Source: an uncultured bacterium
Lineage (GTDB): Bacteria > Actinomycetota > Coriobacteriia > Coriobacteriales > Coriobacteriaceae
Length of the DNA: 64,000 nucleotides
Assembly (NCBI GenBank): GCA_905215065.1
Contig: CAJMOF010000002.1
Location: 113,960 to 177,959, forward strand
Reading direction: 5' to 3'
Shown here: positions 8,691 to 17,798 of the stretch, piece after piece
Numbering within the stretch: position 1 is the first letter of the stretch
How the letters are laid out: each line of letters begins with the position of its first letter
Notes under the pieces: generated by a model
Databases searched by the model: none
Seen by the model: the letters and a program-made list of their open reading frames with translations, nothing else
What the model was told of the DNA's origin: nothing
Program-made: the position numbers and the translations under genes

Positions 8691-10990
8691 GTACGACCGA
8701 GCGAGAGCACGTGATGCCTCCGCGGCCCCTGATTCCGTGGACGATGGCCCTGTGTGCCGGCATGTGCGTGAGCTGCGCCTTGGTGCTCAGCATAGCCGCT
8801 GATGTGCTGCTGAGGGAGCGGGCGACGGCGGTCGGGCCGCTATGGGCCATTCCCGTTGCGGCAGCGGTTTTCGTTGTGCTGGCTCACTCTTGTGCGCGGC
8901 TTGCCCCTTTGAAGCGGTGGCTGTATGCCGCGTCCGTCGGTCTCGTGGCGGGAGCGGTCGTCTCGGCGTGGTGGGCTGTGGGTGCGCTCAGCGCCTCGAG
9001 GGCGCTCGACGGTCGAGCGGCAAGCGGCCTCGAGTTTGTCGTGCAGGGTGATCCATCCATAAACGACGACGTGTATTCCTATACCTGCGAGGCACGCGCG
9101 GACGGTAAGAACTTGGCAACGGTTCGCCTATCGTGTGATCGTGAGCTCAAGGTCGGGGCGCACGTGCGTGTTATCGGTCGCGTTTTACGTTTTGAGAACG
9201 ATGCGTATGGTCGCTCACGCGTGCTTCGAGGCGAGCTCCGAAAAGTGAAGGTCATCCGGTTGGTGTCGGTCGACGAGGGCTCTCCGGGGCCGCTGCTTCG
9301 ACTGCGAAATGAGCTGCTTGCGTCCATCTTGCCTGCGACCGACCCGGCGCGTGCGCTCATAGCTGGAGTCGTCTGCGGTCGTTCGGCCGAGCTGCGCGCC
9401 CAGCCGGCGAGCGACTGGTTTTCGGTGACGGGAACGGCGCATCTTATCGCCGTCTCGGGCAGCCATTTGGCTATCGTGGGGTTTGTAATCGAGGGTGTAT
9501 TGCAAAAGACTCGGTGCTCACGTGGTCTTCAGCGGGCGATATTGGCGATAACGCTTGTGGGCTACGCTGCCTTTACGGGCGCGTCTCCCTCGGCTGTGCG
9601 CGCGTGCTGCATGGTGTTCGCGACGCTTGTCGTAAACGGCGCGGGGCGTCGCCGGCACGGCCTTTCGGCGCTCTTCGCAACCATGTCCATCTTTGTGCTG
9701 CTGCGGCCGACGGTGCTGTTTGAGATGGGCTTTCAGCTTTCATGTGCCAGCGTCTTAGCCATTCTGTGCTTTTGCTCTTATGCGACCTACGCTTTGGGTG
9801 AGCTGGGCTTGCCATCGGGCGTTGCCGGCATGCTTTCCGTCACGCTGTGCTCGCAACTGGCGACACTTCCCATTACCGTTCCTGCCTTCGGTACGTTCTC
9901 GCTCATTGCTCCGCTGGCAAATGCGGTCCTCGGTCCGGTGGTGAGCGTACTGCTCGCTGTGTCGATCGTGCTGGTTCCCTTTTCGTTCGTGGCACCGTTG
10001 CGGACTTGGGCGCTCGTTGTGCCCATGATTGCCGCCCGTTGCGCGCTGTTCTTCGAGCAGCTGTTTGCCGCCGTGCCGGGTGCATACGTGAGCGTGCCGC
10101 CCGATAGCATGTGGATTTACCTAGTGCCGTGTTTTCTGGCGGTTCTGCTGGTCTGGTGGCCGCGTCCCCGTGCACGTCCTATGGCGGTGGGGCTTGCATG
10201 CCTGATGCTCTTGGCTGCGATTCCGTACGTCTATTGGGATCGATTCGCTCCGCCTTCGGTGACGGTTCTCGATGTGGGCCAGGCCGATGCGATTCTTATC
10301 CGCCAAGGCGGCGCAGTTGCACTTGTCGACTGCGGGCTCGACGAGCGTGTGGTTGCGGCGTTGGTTCGCAATAACGTGCACCATATCGATGCCGTTTTTG
10401 TGACGCATTGGGATGAGGACCACTGGGGTGGTTTGCCTGCCGTGCTCGAACAGTTTTCGGTCGGAACGATTGCCGTGGCGGCGGATGCGCTGGAGGATGC
10501 TCCTGCCGAGGTATTGAACCGACCTGGCGTGGAGTATCGGCAGGTGCGTCGTGGGGATACGGTCGACATCGGCTCATTTTGCGCTCGCGTGATGTGGCCA
10601 TTCGAGTCCGTGGATGGCGAGGGAAATGAGGACTCGCTTGTCCTGCTGCTCTCTTATGTTCAGGAAGGTAAGGGCCTGCGAATACTTCTCACCGGTGATG
10701 CTGAGCTCGACCAAGAGCGGGAATTCGTGCAGGAGGTGGGGGACATCGATGTCCTTAAACTTGGGCATCACGGCTCCAAGGTTTCAGTCGATGGTGAGTT
10801 GCTGGACATTCTGACGCCCGAGCTTTCCCTCGCAAGCGCCGGTGAGGGAAATCGATACGGCCATCCGTCCGATGCCTGCATCGATGCCGTGAAGGAAGCG
10901 GGTGGTGTGTTCGCGTGTACCATCGAACACGGCGACATTACCGTCACGCCGACTGCGAATGGTTTTGCGATGCGATGCCAGCGACCGTGA
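8687..10990 (+). CDS. comEC: ComEC/Rec2 DNA-uptake channel with metallo-beta-lactamase domain
   Basis: Polytopic membrane protein forming the channel for single-stranded DNA uptake. The 767-aa protein has two N-terminal transmembrane helices, an extracytoplasmic oligonucleotide-binding-like region (about 110-210), the ComEC core (HLIAVSGSHLAIVG, about 250-265) with about eight further helices to about 515, and a C-terminal metallo-beta-lactamase domain with VFVTHWDEDHWGG (about 570) and KLGHHGSK (about 690). That domain is thought to degrade the non-imported strand. ATG 8687 overlaps the comEA stop; a TTG at 8675 is in frame but lies inside comEA. With comEA this suggests at least part of a transformation apparatus. 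Confidence 0.93.
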   Translation: MSTTEREHVMPPRPLIPWTMALCAGMCVSCALVLSIAADVLLRERATAVGPLWAIPVAAAVFVVLAHSCARLAPLKRWLYAASVGLVAGAVVSAWWAVGALSASRALDGRAASGLEFVVQGDPSINDDVYSYTCEARADGKNLATVRLSCDRELKVGAHVRVIGRVLRFENDAYGRSRVLRGELRKVKVIRLVSVDEGSPGPLLRLRNELLASILPATDPARALIAGVVCGRSAELRAQPASDWFSVTGTAHLIAVSGSHLAIVGFVIEGVLQKTRCSRGLQRAILAITLVGYAAFTGASPSAVRACCMVFATLVVNGAGRRRHGLSALFATMSIFVLLRPTVLFEMGFQLSCASVLAILCFCSYATYALGELGLPSGVAGMLSVTLCSQLATLPITVPAFGTFSLIAPLANAVLGPVVSVLLAVSIVLVPFSFVAPLRTWALVVPMIAARCALFFEQLFAAVPGAYVSVPPDSMWIYLVPCFLAVLLVWWPRPRARPMAVGLACLMLLAAIPYVYWDRFAPPSVTVLDVGQADAILIRQGGAVALVDCGLDERVVAALVRNNVHHIDAVFVTHWDEDHWGGLPAVLEQFSVGTIAVAADALEDAPAEVLNRPGVEYRQVRRGDTVDIGSFCARVMWPFESVDGEGNEDSLVLLLSYVQEGKGLRILLTGDAELDQEREFVQEVGDIDVLKLGHHGSKVSVDGELLDILTPELSLASAGEGNRYGHPSDACIDAVKEAGGVFACTIEHGDITVTPTANGFAMRCQRP

Positions 10991-10998
10991 CGACGTCG

Positions 10999-11028
10999 TT
11001 GGCGTGCGGTGGGCCCCTGGGCTAGAAT
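10999..11028 (+). promoter_or_regulatory. Putative promoter for holA
   Basis: TTGGCG (10999-11004), an 18-nt spacer and TAGAAT (11023-11028) lie in the 78-nt gap between comEC and holA. Confidence 0.5.
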
Positions 11029-11068
11029 GGCACGGAACGAATGCGAAGGCCTGCGGGAGGGGAGCGCA

Positions 11069-12031
11069 ATGTCCGAAACCGGTCTGCTGCCGGCATATCT
11101 GATCGTCGGTACCGACGGAGTCAAGCGCGATCACGCCGTCTCGCGTATGAAAGCGCGTCTGGAAAAGTCGGGCATGGTCGAGTTCAACCTCGACGAGCGC
11201 GACATGACCAAGGACCCCGATATCGAGTCCATTATCGGATCGCTTAACACCTTTCCCATGGGCAGTGAGTTTCGTCTGGTAATCCTCGATGGCTGCTCAA
11301 AGCTCGCCAAGGCGGTCTCGGAGCCGCTCGTTGGGTATCTGGCGAGTCCCAGCCCCACAACGGTCTGCCTCATCATCGCCGACTCACTTGCCAAGAATGC
11401 GCGCCTGTATAAGGCAATCGCCAAGATCGACAAGAAGGCTATCGTCGATTGCTCGGGTACCAAGCGCTGGGAACTGCCGCGCCGTGTTCAGCAGATGGCG
11501 ACGCAGCGCGGTAAGTCGATTTCGACGGCGGCCGCCGAGGAGCTCGTCTCGCGTTCGGGCGAAAACACGCGCATGCTCGATAACGACTTGGCTAAGCTTG
11601 CCCAGATGGTCGAGGCGCCCCAGATTGAACTTGCCGATGTTGAGCGCTGGATTGTACGTACGGCCGAGGTCCAACCCTGGGACTTCCTCAACGCCGTCTC
11701 GGCTCGCGATATGCGGCGTTCGCTCGAGCTCTTTAAGCTCCTGCCCTCCAAGAGCTACGTGTGGACTTACACATTGCTGTGCGGTCGCATCCGTGAGCTG
11801 ATCGTCGCCAAGGCGCTTGATGCGCGCGGACAGGGTCGCGAGCTGGCCGCAACGCTCAAGCTCCAGTCCTGGCAGGTCAAGAATCACCTTACCTGGGCGC
11901 GTCGCTTTTCGATGGCAGAGCTCATCGCAGCGCTCGAGGGTGCGGTCGATGTGGAGCTCGCGCTCAAGGGTTCGGCCGATTCTCAGACGGCGCTTTTGCT
12001 CTGGATTACGAACATCTTGAGAAAATCGTGA
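11069..12031 (+). CDS. holA: DNA polymerase III delta subunit (clamp loader)
   Basis: Delta opens the sliding clamp in the clamp-loader complex. The 320-aa protein is of typical length and shows the weakly conserved pattern: AYLIVGTDGVKRDHAVSRMKARL at the N-terminus, EFRLVILDGCSKLAK near residue 71, a mid-domain around ELVSRSGENTRMLDNDLAKLA, and the C-terminal collar domain ending ALLLWITNIL. The ATG at 11069 has GGGAGGGG at 11055-11062. The comEC-holA-rpsT order is common in Gram-positive bacteria and supports the call. Confidence 0.9.
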   Translation: MSETGLLPAYLIVGTDGVKRDHAVSRMKARLEKSGMVEFNLDERDMTKDPDIESIIGSLNTFPMGSEFRLVILDGCSKLAKAVSEPLVGYLASPSPTTVCLIIADSLAKNARLYKAIAKIDKKAIVDCSGTKRWELPRRVQQMATQRGKSISTAAAEELVSRSGENTRMLDNDLAKLAQMVEAPQIELADVERWIVRTAEVQPWDFLNAVSARDMRRSLELFKLLPSKSYVWTYTLLCGRIRELIVAKALDARGQGRELAATLKLQSWQVKNHLTWARRFSMAELIAALEGAVDVELALKGSADSQTALLLWITNILRKS

Positions 12032-12080
12032 TGATACCTGCCTATTTGACAAATTCGTTCTATCCCTTTGAGAGGGAGCG

Positions 12081-12089
12081 TGCTATAGT
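12081..12089 (+). promoter_or_regulatory. Extended -10 promoter for rpsT
   Basis: TGC TATAGT (TGn plus 5 of 6 matches) lies about 75 nt upstream of the rpsT start. A perfect TTGACA at 12046-12051 is 32 nt away, too far to pair with it. Confidence 0.6.
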
Positions 12090-12099
12090 AGGCGCTTGC

Positions 12100-12137
12100 A
12101 TGACCTCACCGTGTCTCAGAGGTGTCATACATTTTTT
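12100..12137 (+). promoter_or_regulatory. Hairpin with T-run in the rpsT 5' leader
   Basis: Sequence 12100-12107 pairs imperfectly with 12119-12128, and T6 follows at 12132-12137. This has the shape of an intrinsic terminator but lies downstream of the predicted rpsT promoter and 28 nt before its start codon. It could end holA read-through or act as a leader attenuator for S20. Confidence 0.45.
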
Positions 12138-12164
12138 GCAAGGAACTCGAAAGGAACTCCAGAA

Positions 12165-12431
12165 GTGGCAAACATCAAGTCTCAGAAGAAGCGTATCCGC
12201 ACCAATGAGGCAGCTCGCATGCGTAACAAGGCTGTCAAGTCCGAGCTCAAGACGCTGACCAAGCACGTCCAGTCCGCCGTCGCCGAGGGCGACGCCGAGA
12301 AGGCCCAGGCTGCCCTCAAGACCGTCACCAAGCGTCTCGACATGGCTGCCGCCAAGCATGTTATCCACAAGAACCAGGCTTCCAACCGCAAGTCCGGTCT
12401 TGCCAAGCTCGTGAACAGCATCAACGCCTAA
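12165..12431 (+). CDS. rpsT: 30S ribosomal protein S20
   Basis: Primary-binding protein of the 30S subunit body. The 88-aa protein begins (V)ANIKSQKKRIRTNEAARMRNKAVKS and ends KNQASNRKSGLAKLVNSINA, a clear S20 with its basic helical hairpin. The start is GTG at 12165, with AAGGA about nine bases upstream; S20 genes elsewhere also use weak start codons tied to autogenous control, so the GTG may matter for regulation. It is monocistronic between its own promoter and a strong terminator at 12468. Confidence 0.96.
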   Translation: MANIKSQKKRIRTNEAARMRNKAVKSELKTLTKHVQSAVAEGDAEKAQAALKTVTKRLDMAAAKHVIHKNQASNRKSGLAKLVNSINA

Positions 12432-12467
12432 GTTGTAAATTTCACACCACACAGATTACGCGCATAA

Positions 12468-12502
12468 ATGGAGCCTGTTTTATGGAACAGGCTCCATTTT
12501 TT
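12468..12502 (+). terminator. Strong intrinsic terminator after rpsT
   Basis: A perfect 12-bp stem (12468-12479 with 12486-12497) with a 6-nt loop is followed by a run of five T. Confidence 0.92.
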
Positions 12503-12527
12503 GTACTGCTCGGGTAAGATAGTCCGC

Positions 12528-14339
12528 ATGAATACTTCAATTGACATTTCCCACATCCGCAACTTCTCGATCGTTGCGCACATCGACCATGGCAAGTCCA
12601 CGATCAGTGACCGCATCCTCGAGCTCACCCATACCGTCGACGAACGCGACATGGAGTCGCAGCTGCTCGACACCATGGATATCGAGCGCGAGCGCGGCAT
12701 TACGATCAAGTCCAATGCCGTCCGCGTTTCCTATGACGCCGACGATGGTGAGACGTATCAGTTCAATCTGATCGATACGCCGGGCCACGTTGACTTTACC
12801 TACGAGGTCTCGCGTTCTCTGGCCGCCTGCGAGGGCGCGGTGCTCGTCGTCGATGCCACCCAGGGTGTCGAGGCGCAGACCGTCTCCAACGCGACGCTCG
12901 CCATGAACGCCAACTTGGACATTGTTCCGGCCATCAACAAGATCGACCTTCCCTCGGCGCATCCCGACGAGGTTAAGACCGAGATCGAGGATGACCTGGC
13001 GATCCCTGCCGATGATGCCGTGTGCGTCTCGGGCAAGACCGGCGAGGGCATCCACGATCTGCTGGAGTCCATTGTCTTTTTGATCTCTCCGCCCAAGGGC
13101 GATGCGAACGCGCCGCTCAAGGCACTCATCCTGGATTCGTACTTCGACGAGTATCGTGGTGTCGTCGCCACGGTGCGCGTCTTTGACGGCTCTATCAAAA
13201 AGGGCGATACCCTGCTTATGATGCAGGTTAAGGGCGACTTTTTGGTCGACGGCGTGGGCGTCAAGCGTCCTGCCGAGACCCCGGTCGACGCGCTGACCGT
13301 TGGCGAGGTGGGCTACGTGGTCACGGGCCTGAAGGACCCCGAGGCCGTGCGCGTGGGCGATACCCTCACGTGGGCCTCGAACCCCTGCCCCGAGCCGCTT
13401 CCGGGCTACCGCGAGGCCAAGCCCATGGTCTACACGGGCCTGTTCCCGATCGACAACAAGGACTACGAGAATCTGCGCGACGCCCTCGATAAGCTGCACG
13501 TCAACGACCCGTCGTTGGTGTGGGAGCCCGAGACCTCGGTGGCGCTCGGCTTTGGCTTCCGCGTGGGCTTCCTGGGCCTGCTGCACATGGAAGTCGTCAA
13601 GGAACGCCTGGAGCGCGAGTTCAACCTGGACCTCATTGCCACGAGTCCCTCGGTCGACTATCACGTCTACAAGACCGACGGCGAGATGATCGATGTCCGC
13701 AGTCCGCAGGACCTTCCCGAGGCCACGCGCATCGATCGTATCGAGGAACCCTACCTCAAGGCAAAGATCATCTGCCCGCCTGAGTACACGGGTGCCGTCA
13801 TGCAGCTCGCCATTGAGCACCGCGGCGTCACAACCGATATGATCCACCTGACGAGCAAATCGGTCGAGATGCGCTTCGATATGCCGCTCGCCGAGCTCAT
13901 CTTGGACTTCTTCGATCAGCTCAAGAGCCGCACCAAGGGCTATGCCTCGCTCGACTACGAGTTCAACGAGTACCGTCCCTCCGAGCTCGTGAAGCTCGAT
14001 ATTTTGCTTTCGGGCGACGAGGTGGACGCGCTTTCGTTTATCGTCCATAAGGACAAGGCATATGGCCTGGCCCGTGGCTTGTGCGACAAGCTCAAGGAGA
14101 TCATCCCGCGTCAGCTGTTCGAGGTGCCCATCCAGGGTGCTATCGGCAACAAGATCATCGCCCGTTCCACCGTCAAGGCGCGTCGCAAGGACGTTCTTGC
14201 TAAGTGCTACGGTGGCGATATCTCGCGAAAGCGCAAGCTGCTCGAGAAGCAGAAAGAGGGCAAGAAGCGTATGAAGGCCATCGGATCGGTCGAGGTCCCG
14301 CAGGAGGCCTTTATGGCGATCCTCAAGGTGGACGAGTAG
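12528..14339 (+). CDS. lepA: Elongation factor 4 (LepA back-translocating GTPase)
   Basis: Ribosome-associated translational GTPase that helps 30S maturation and resolves stalled states. The 603-aa protein shows AHIDHGKSTISDRI (P-loop, residues 16-29), DTPGHVDF (switch II), NKIDLPSAHPDEV, and the LepA-specific C-terminal domain with CYGGDISRKRKLLEKQKEGK. The ATG at 12528 lacks a good ribosome-binding site, and a -10-like TAAGAT ends only 7 nt before it (12515-12520), so the transcript may be leaderless. A longer in-frame ATG at 12468 lies within the rpsT terminator and is rejected. Confidence 0.96.
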   Translation: MNTSIDISHIRNFSIVAHIDHGKSTISDRILELTHTVDERDMESQLLDTMDIERERGITIKSNAVRVSYDADDGETYQFNLIDTPGHVDFTYEVSRSLAACEGAVLVVDATQGVEAQTVSNATLAMNANLDIVPAINKIDLPSAHPDEVKTEIEDDLAIPADDAVCVSGKTGEGIHDLLESIVFLISPPKGDANAPLKALILDSYFDEYRGVVATVRVFDGSIKKGDTLLMMQVKGDFLVDGVGVKRPAETPVDALTVGEVGYVVTGLKDPEAVRVGDTLTWASNPCPEPLPGYREAKPMVYTGLFPIDNKDYENLRDALDKLHVNDPSLVWEPETSVALGFGFRVGFLGLLHMEVVKERLEREFNLDLIATSPSVDYHVYKTDGEMIDVRSPQDLPEATRIDRIEEPYLKAKIICPPEYTGAVMQLAIEHRGVTTDMIHLTSKSVEMRFDMPLAELILDFFDQLKSRTKGYASLDYEFNEYRPSELVKLDILLSGDEVDALSFIVHKDKAYGLARGLCDKLKEIIPRQLFEVPIQGAIGNKIIARSTVKARRKDVLAKCYGGDISRKRKLLEKQKEGKKRMKAIGSVEVPQEAFMAILKVDE

Positions 14340-14343
14340 GTCT

Positions 14344-15387
14344 ATGGCTCTTTCCGAATATAGTCTGCGGCTGCTGGGCGCCTATGCCGAGCAGCCGTTC
14401 CTTATGGCTCCCATGGCGGGCGTTACCGACCCCGCCTATCGCATCATGTGTCGCCGCCGCGGTGCCAACCTTGCCTACAGCGAGATGGTGAGCGTGGCAG
14501 GCCTTGCCTATGCCAGCAACAAAACGTGGCGCCTGGTGCTGCCGACCGACGAGGAGCAGCAGATTTGCGTGCAGCTCTTTGGCTCCAAGCCCGATCAGTT
14601 TGCGAGCGCCGTCGCCGCCGTCGAGGAGCGCGTTGGCGATCGCCTGTCGCTCATCGATATCAATATGGCATGCCCCGCCCGCAAGGTTGTCACCAAGGGC
14701 GAGGGTTCGGCGCTCATGCGCACGCCCGACCTGGCCGAGAAGATCGTCGAGGCCACGGTGGGCGCGGCGCACGTGCCCGTGACCGTCAAGATTCGCAAGG
14801 GCTTTTATGCCGAGGACCGCAATGCCGCGACATTTGCCCAGATGCTTGAGGGCGCAGGGGCTGCCGCAGTCGCCGTGCATGGTCGTTGCGCCACGCAGCT
14901 CTACACGGGCCAGGCCGATTGGTCGGTCGTCGATGAGGTTGCCGACGCTGTCGAGATTCCCGTGATTGGTTCGGGCGATGTGTTCTCGGCCGAGGACGCT
15001 GCTGAGCATCTGCACGGCTCGGGTGCCAGCGCGGTGTTTATCGCGCGCGGCATCTACGGCAATCCGTGGGTGTTCGGCGATGCCCGAGCCCTTGCACTCG
15101 ATGGCACGCCGGTTCCTTCTCGCTCCTCGGTCGAGCGCCTGGAGGCTCTGCGCGAGCACCTGACGTTGACGCACGAGCTTCTGCCGCTCATGTCGCGTGC
15201 TCGCACGTACGCAAGCTGGTACTTAAAGGGCATGCCCCATGCCGCCGCCTGGCGCGCTCAGGTGGTGCGTTGCTCTACGTACGAGGAGTTTATGGCGCTG
15301 GTCGATGATATCGAGCGCGACGTGGTGGCCTGCGAGGCCGCGCTTGCCGCCGGCGAGTCGGTGCCTGCCCATCCGTTGGAGGCCTAA
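14344..15387 (+). CDS. dus: tRNA-dihydrouridine synthase (DusB-like)
   Basis: FMN enzyme that reduces specific uridines in tRNA D-loops. The 347-aa protein has the family start FLMAPMAGVTDPAYR (residues 20-34), the catalytic-region motif DINMACPARKVVTKGEGSAL (about 104-123; the usual MGCP is here MACP, retaining the catalytic cysteine), KIRKGF, AAVAVHGRCATQLYTG, and VIGSGDVFSAEDA. It starts 4 nt after lepA and is followed 2 nt later by hemW, so it is the middle gene of a lepA-dus-hemW operon. The subfamily is not certain from sequence alone. Confidence 0.92.
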   Translation: MALSEYSLRLLGAYAEQPFLMAPMAGVTDPAYRIMCRRRGANLAYSEMVSVAGLAYASNKTWRLVLPTDEEQQICVQLFGSKPDQFASAVAAVEERVGDRLSLIDINMACPARKVVTKGEGSALMRTPDLAEKIVEATVGAAHVPVTVKIRKGFYAEDRNAATFAQMLEGAGAAAVAVHGRCATQLYTGQADWSVVDEVADAVEIPVIGSGDVFSAEDAAEHLHGSGASAVFIARGIYGNPWVFGDARALALDGTPVPSRSSVERLEALREHLTLTHELLPLMSRARTYASWYLKGMPHAAAWRAQVVRCSTYEEFMALVDDIERDVVACEAALAAGESVPAHPLEA

Positions 15388-15389
15388 CG

Positions 15390-16622
15390 GTGGCCGTTAC
15401 CGCGCTGTACGTGCACGTGCCGTTTTGCGCTCAAAAGTGCCGGTACTGCGACTTTGACTCGCGCAGCTTTGCTGCGTGTGATTTGGATGCCGCGCTCGAT
15501 TCCTATTTTGAGCAGTTGTATGCGCGCCTCGATTCCTTTGGCGACGCCGGGGCGCTTGCGCAGGTCCGCACGGTCTATACTGGCGGCGGCACGCCATCGC
15601 TGGCAGGGGAGCGCCTGGTGGAACTTGCCCGGCGTATCTCCATGTGGTGCAAACCCGTTGAATTTACTTGCGAAGCCAATCCTGAGTCCCTGACCGCTGA
15701 GCTCGCCACCGCGCTTGCCGAGGCGGGTGTCACACGCATCTCTCTGGGCGTGCAAACCCTCGACAATACCGAGCTGGCTGCTATTGGCCGCATTCACGAT
15801 GCTAATCGGGCGCTTGCGGCTATCGCGACGGTGAAGGATGTTGGGCTCGATGTGTCGTGCGACCTTATGTGCGGGCTTCCCGGACAGACTATGGCGAGCT
15901 GGCAGCATACGCTCGATGGCGTGCTTGAGGCGGCCCCGCACCATGTGTCGGTCTATCCGCTCACGCTCGAGGAGGGCACGCCGCTTTACCGCATGGTGTG
16001 CCGTGACGAGTCGCTTGAGCCCGATGAGGATTTCCAGGCCGCATGCATGGACGTTGCGCGCCAGCGGCTGAGTTCGGCCGGCTACCATCCGTATGAGGTG
16101 GCGAGCTACGCGCTCGATGGGCATGAATGTGCCCATAATATCGCCTACTGGACTGGTCGGGGCTACCTGGGCCTGGGTCGTTCTGCCGCGGGCATGCTCG
16201 ACGACGAGGATTTCGACCGCTTGGCTGGACTGTTTCCCGGCGTGGCTCCCCGTGGTGACTTTCACCGCGTGCGTTTGGTACAACGTGACGATGCCGCGAC
16301 GATGTTTGATGCCGAGTATCTGTCGCGGCGCGAGGCGGCGGCCGAGGACCTGATGCTCGCTTGTCGCATGACGCGCGGTGTTGATTCCGACCTGTTGGTT
16401 CGCGCGTCTCGTGTCATCCCTGCCGATGAACTGGCAGCGGCTTGTGATCGCGCTCTTGAGCTTGGGCTTGCCACTTGGGTGCCCGAGCACGGTGATACCC
16501 ATGCGGGGCCTATCGCCTCTGTCGATGTCATCGCTGGCCGCACCTGTGCCCGTCTGGCGCCGACCCATCTGGGCTGGCTCGATGGAAATGTTCTGTTCGA
16601 GCTGTTTTGGGATCTAGCTTAG
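15390..16622 (+). CDS. hemW: HemW-like radical SAM protein (heme chaperone / coproporphyrinogen III oxidase-like)
   Basis: The 410-aa protein starts TALYVHVPFCAQKCRYCDFDS with the radical-SAM CxxxCxxC motif at about residues 15-22, then TVYTGGGTPS, FTCEANPESL, GVQTLDNTELAAIGR and SCDLMCGLPGQTMASW, and a C-terminal HemN-like domain. HemW proteins share the fold of oxygen-independent coproporphyrinogen oxidase but usually act as heme chaperones; they lack the extra N-terminal residues of HemN. Absence of other heme genes nearby favours the chaperone role. lepA-hemW-(hrcA)-dnaJ proximity is common; no hrcA is seen here. GTG start with GGAGG upstream. Confidence 0.88.
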   Translation: MAVTALYVHVPFCAQKCRYCDFDSRSFAACDLDAALDSYFEQLYARLDSFGDAGALAQVRTVYTGGGTPSLAGERLVELARRISMWCKPVEFTCEANPESLTAELATALAEAGVTRISLGVQTLDNTELAAIGRIHDANRALAAIATVKDVGLDVSCDLMCGLPGQTMASWQHTLDGVLEAAPHHVSVYPLTLEEGTPLYRMVCRDESLEPDEDFQAACMDVARQRLSSAGYHPYEVASYALDGHECAHNIAYWTGRGYLGLGRSAAGMLDDEDFDRLAGLFPGVAPRGDFHRVRLVQRDDAATMFDAEYLSRREAAAEDLMLACRMTRGVDSDLLVRASRVIPADELAAACDRALELGLATWVPEHGDTHAGPIASVDVIAGRTCARLAPTHLGWLDGNVLFELFWDLA

Positions 16623-16680
16623 GCCGCTCGGGTAGAATTACCGGAATATATACGCTGCTGTGAGCAGGAGGTTGCCGCGC

Positions 16681-17784
16681 ATGGCGACGATGAACGAAAA
16701 AGATTACTACGAGATTCTGGGTGTCTCCAAGGACGCCACCTCGCGTGATATTCAAAAGGCCTTCCAGCAAAAGGCCCGTAAGCTCCATCCGGACGTCAAT
16801 AAAGAGCCGGATGCCGAGGAAAAGTTTAAAGAGGTTTCCGAGGCCTACGCCGTGCTTTCGGATGAGCAAAAACGTGCGCGCTACGACGCCATGCGTTCTG
16901 GCAATCCCTTTGCCAGTGCTCCTACGGCTTCGCCCTATGGTGGCGGCTACGCCGGCAGCACGGGCTATGGCAATCCCTTTGAGGGCGGCTTTCCCTTTGG
17001 TGGCGCCTGGGGCCAGCAGCGTCGCGGCCAGGCTGCCTACAATCCCGAGAACGGCGCCAACGTGGTCGTCGATATCAAACTCGACGCCAAGGAGGCCAAG
17101 GGCGGTGCCCGCAAGACCGTCCGCTACACGCGCTTCGATACCTGTAGCAACTGCGGCGGCTCGGGCTCCGTTTCGTCTGAGCATGCCCATACCTGCCCGA
17201 GCTGCGGTGGCCGCGGCCACATCGACGTCGACCTGTCCTTCCTGTTTGGTGCGGGCACGTTCCAGTCGGTCTGCCCCGAGTGCGGCGGTTCCGGTAAGGT
17301 CGTGGCCGACCCCTGCCCCGATTGCGGTGGCAGCGGGCGAACCCGTGTGACCTCCGAGCAGACGATTGAGTTTCCTGCCGGCACGCACGATGGCGACGAG
17401 GTCCGCATTGGCGGCATGGGTCATGCTGGCACCAACGGTGCCGCGGGCGGCGACCTGGTCGGCCGCGCCCATGTTGAGGCCGAGCGCTTGGAAGGCAAAG
17501 CTCGTACTGGCTTTTACTTGATGGGCATTGTGGCGCCGTTTTTGGTGCTGTCGGCCATCTCGGGCGTGTTCTCGGCCTTTGCCGTGATGTGCTTTATTCC
17601 GTTTACTCTGGGCCTGTTCATGGTGCTTTCGGACGGTGTGCTTCATCGCAGCCTGCTGTGGTGGAAGCGCGGTGCGATGCAGTTTGCCAACGGTTTTGCC
17701 AACGGCTTCATGTTCGCGCTCGTGTCGGTTTGGTTCGCGAGCTGCTCGCAACGGGCCATGCTTTCGCCGTATCAAATGCAATAA
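16681..17784 (+). CDS. dnaJ: DnaJ-type co-chaperone with C-terminal membrane segments
   Basis: The 367-aa protein has a normal J domain (DYYEILGVSKDAT, HPD at about 36-38), a Gly/Phe-rich linker (70-120) and a four-repeat CxxCxGxG zinc finger from Cys155 to about 225. After a short part of the first substrate-binding domain it does not continue into the second domain; from about residue 276 it has hydrophobic segments (about 277-317 and 335-355) separated by a Lys/Arg-containing loop. It is thus probably tethered to the cytoplasmic face of the membrane. ATG 16681 has AGGAGG at 16667-16672; GTG 16660 is in frame upstream but lies before that site. A conventional dnaJ follows at 17866. Confidence 0.88.
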   Translation: MATMNEKDYYEILGVSKDATSRDIQKAFQQKARKLHPDVNKEPDAEEKFKEVSEAYAVLSDEQKRARYDAMRSGNPFASAPTASPYGGGYAGSTGYGNPFEGGFPFGGAWGQQRRGQAAYNPENGANVVVDIKLDAKEAKGGARKTVRYTRFDTCSNCGGSGSVSSEHAHTCPSCGGRGHIDVDLSFLFGAGTFQSVCPECGGSGKVVADPCPDCGGSGRTRVTSEQTIEFPAGTHDGDEVRIGGMGHAGTNGAAGGDLVGRAHVEAERLEGKARTGFYLMGIVAPFLVLSAISGVFSAFAVMCFIPFTLGLFMVLSDGVLHRSLLWWKRGAMQFANGFANGFMFALVSVWFASCSQRAMLSPYQMQ

Positions 17785-17798
17785 CATCAAACCCTTTG

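Noticed and set aside
12046..12051. Perfect TTGACA as -35 of rpsT
   Set aside because: It is 32 nt from TATAGT; no -10 lies 16-18 nt downstream of it.
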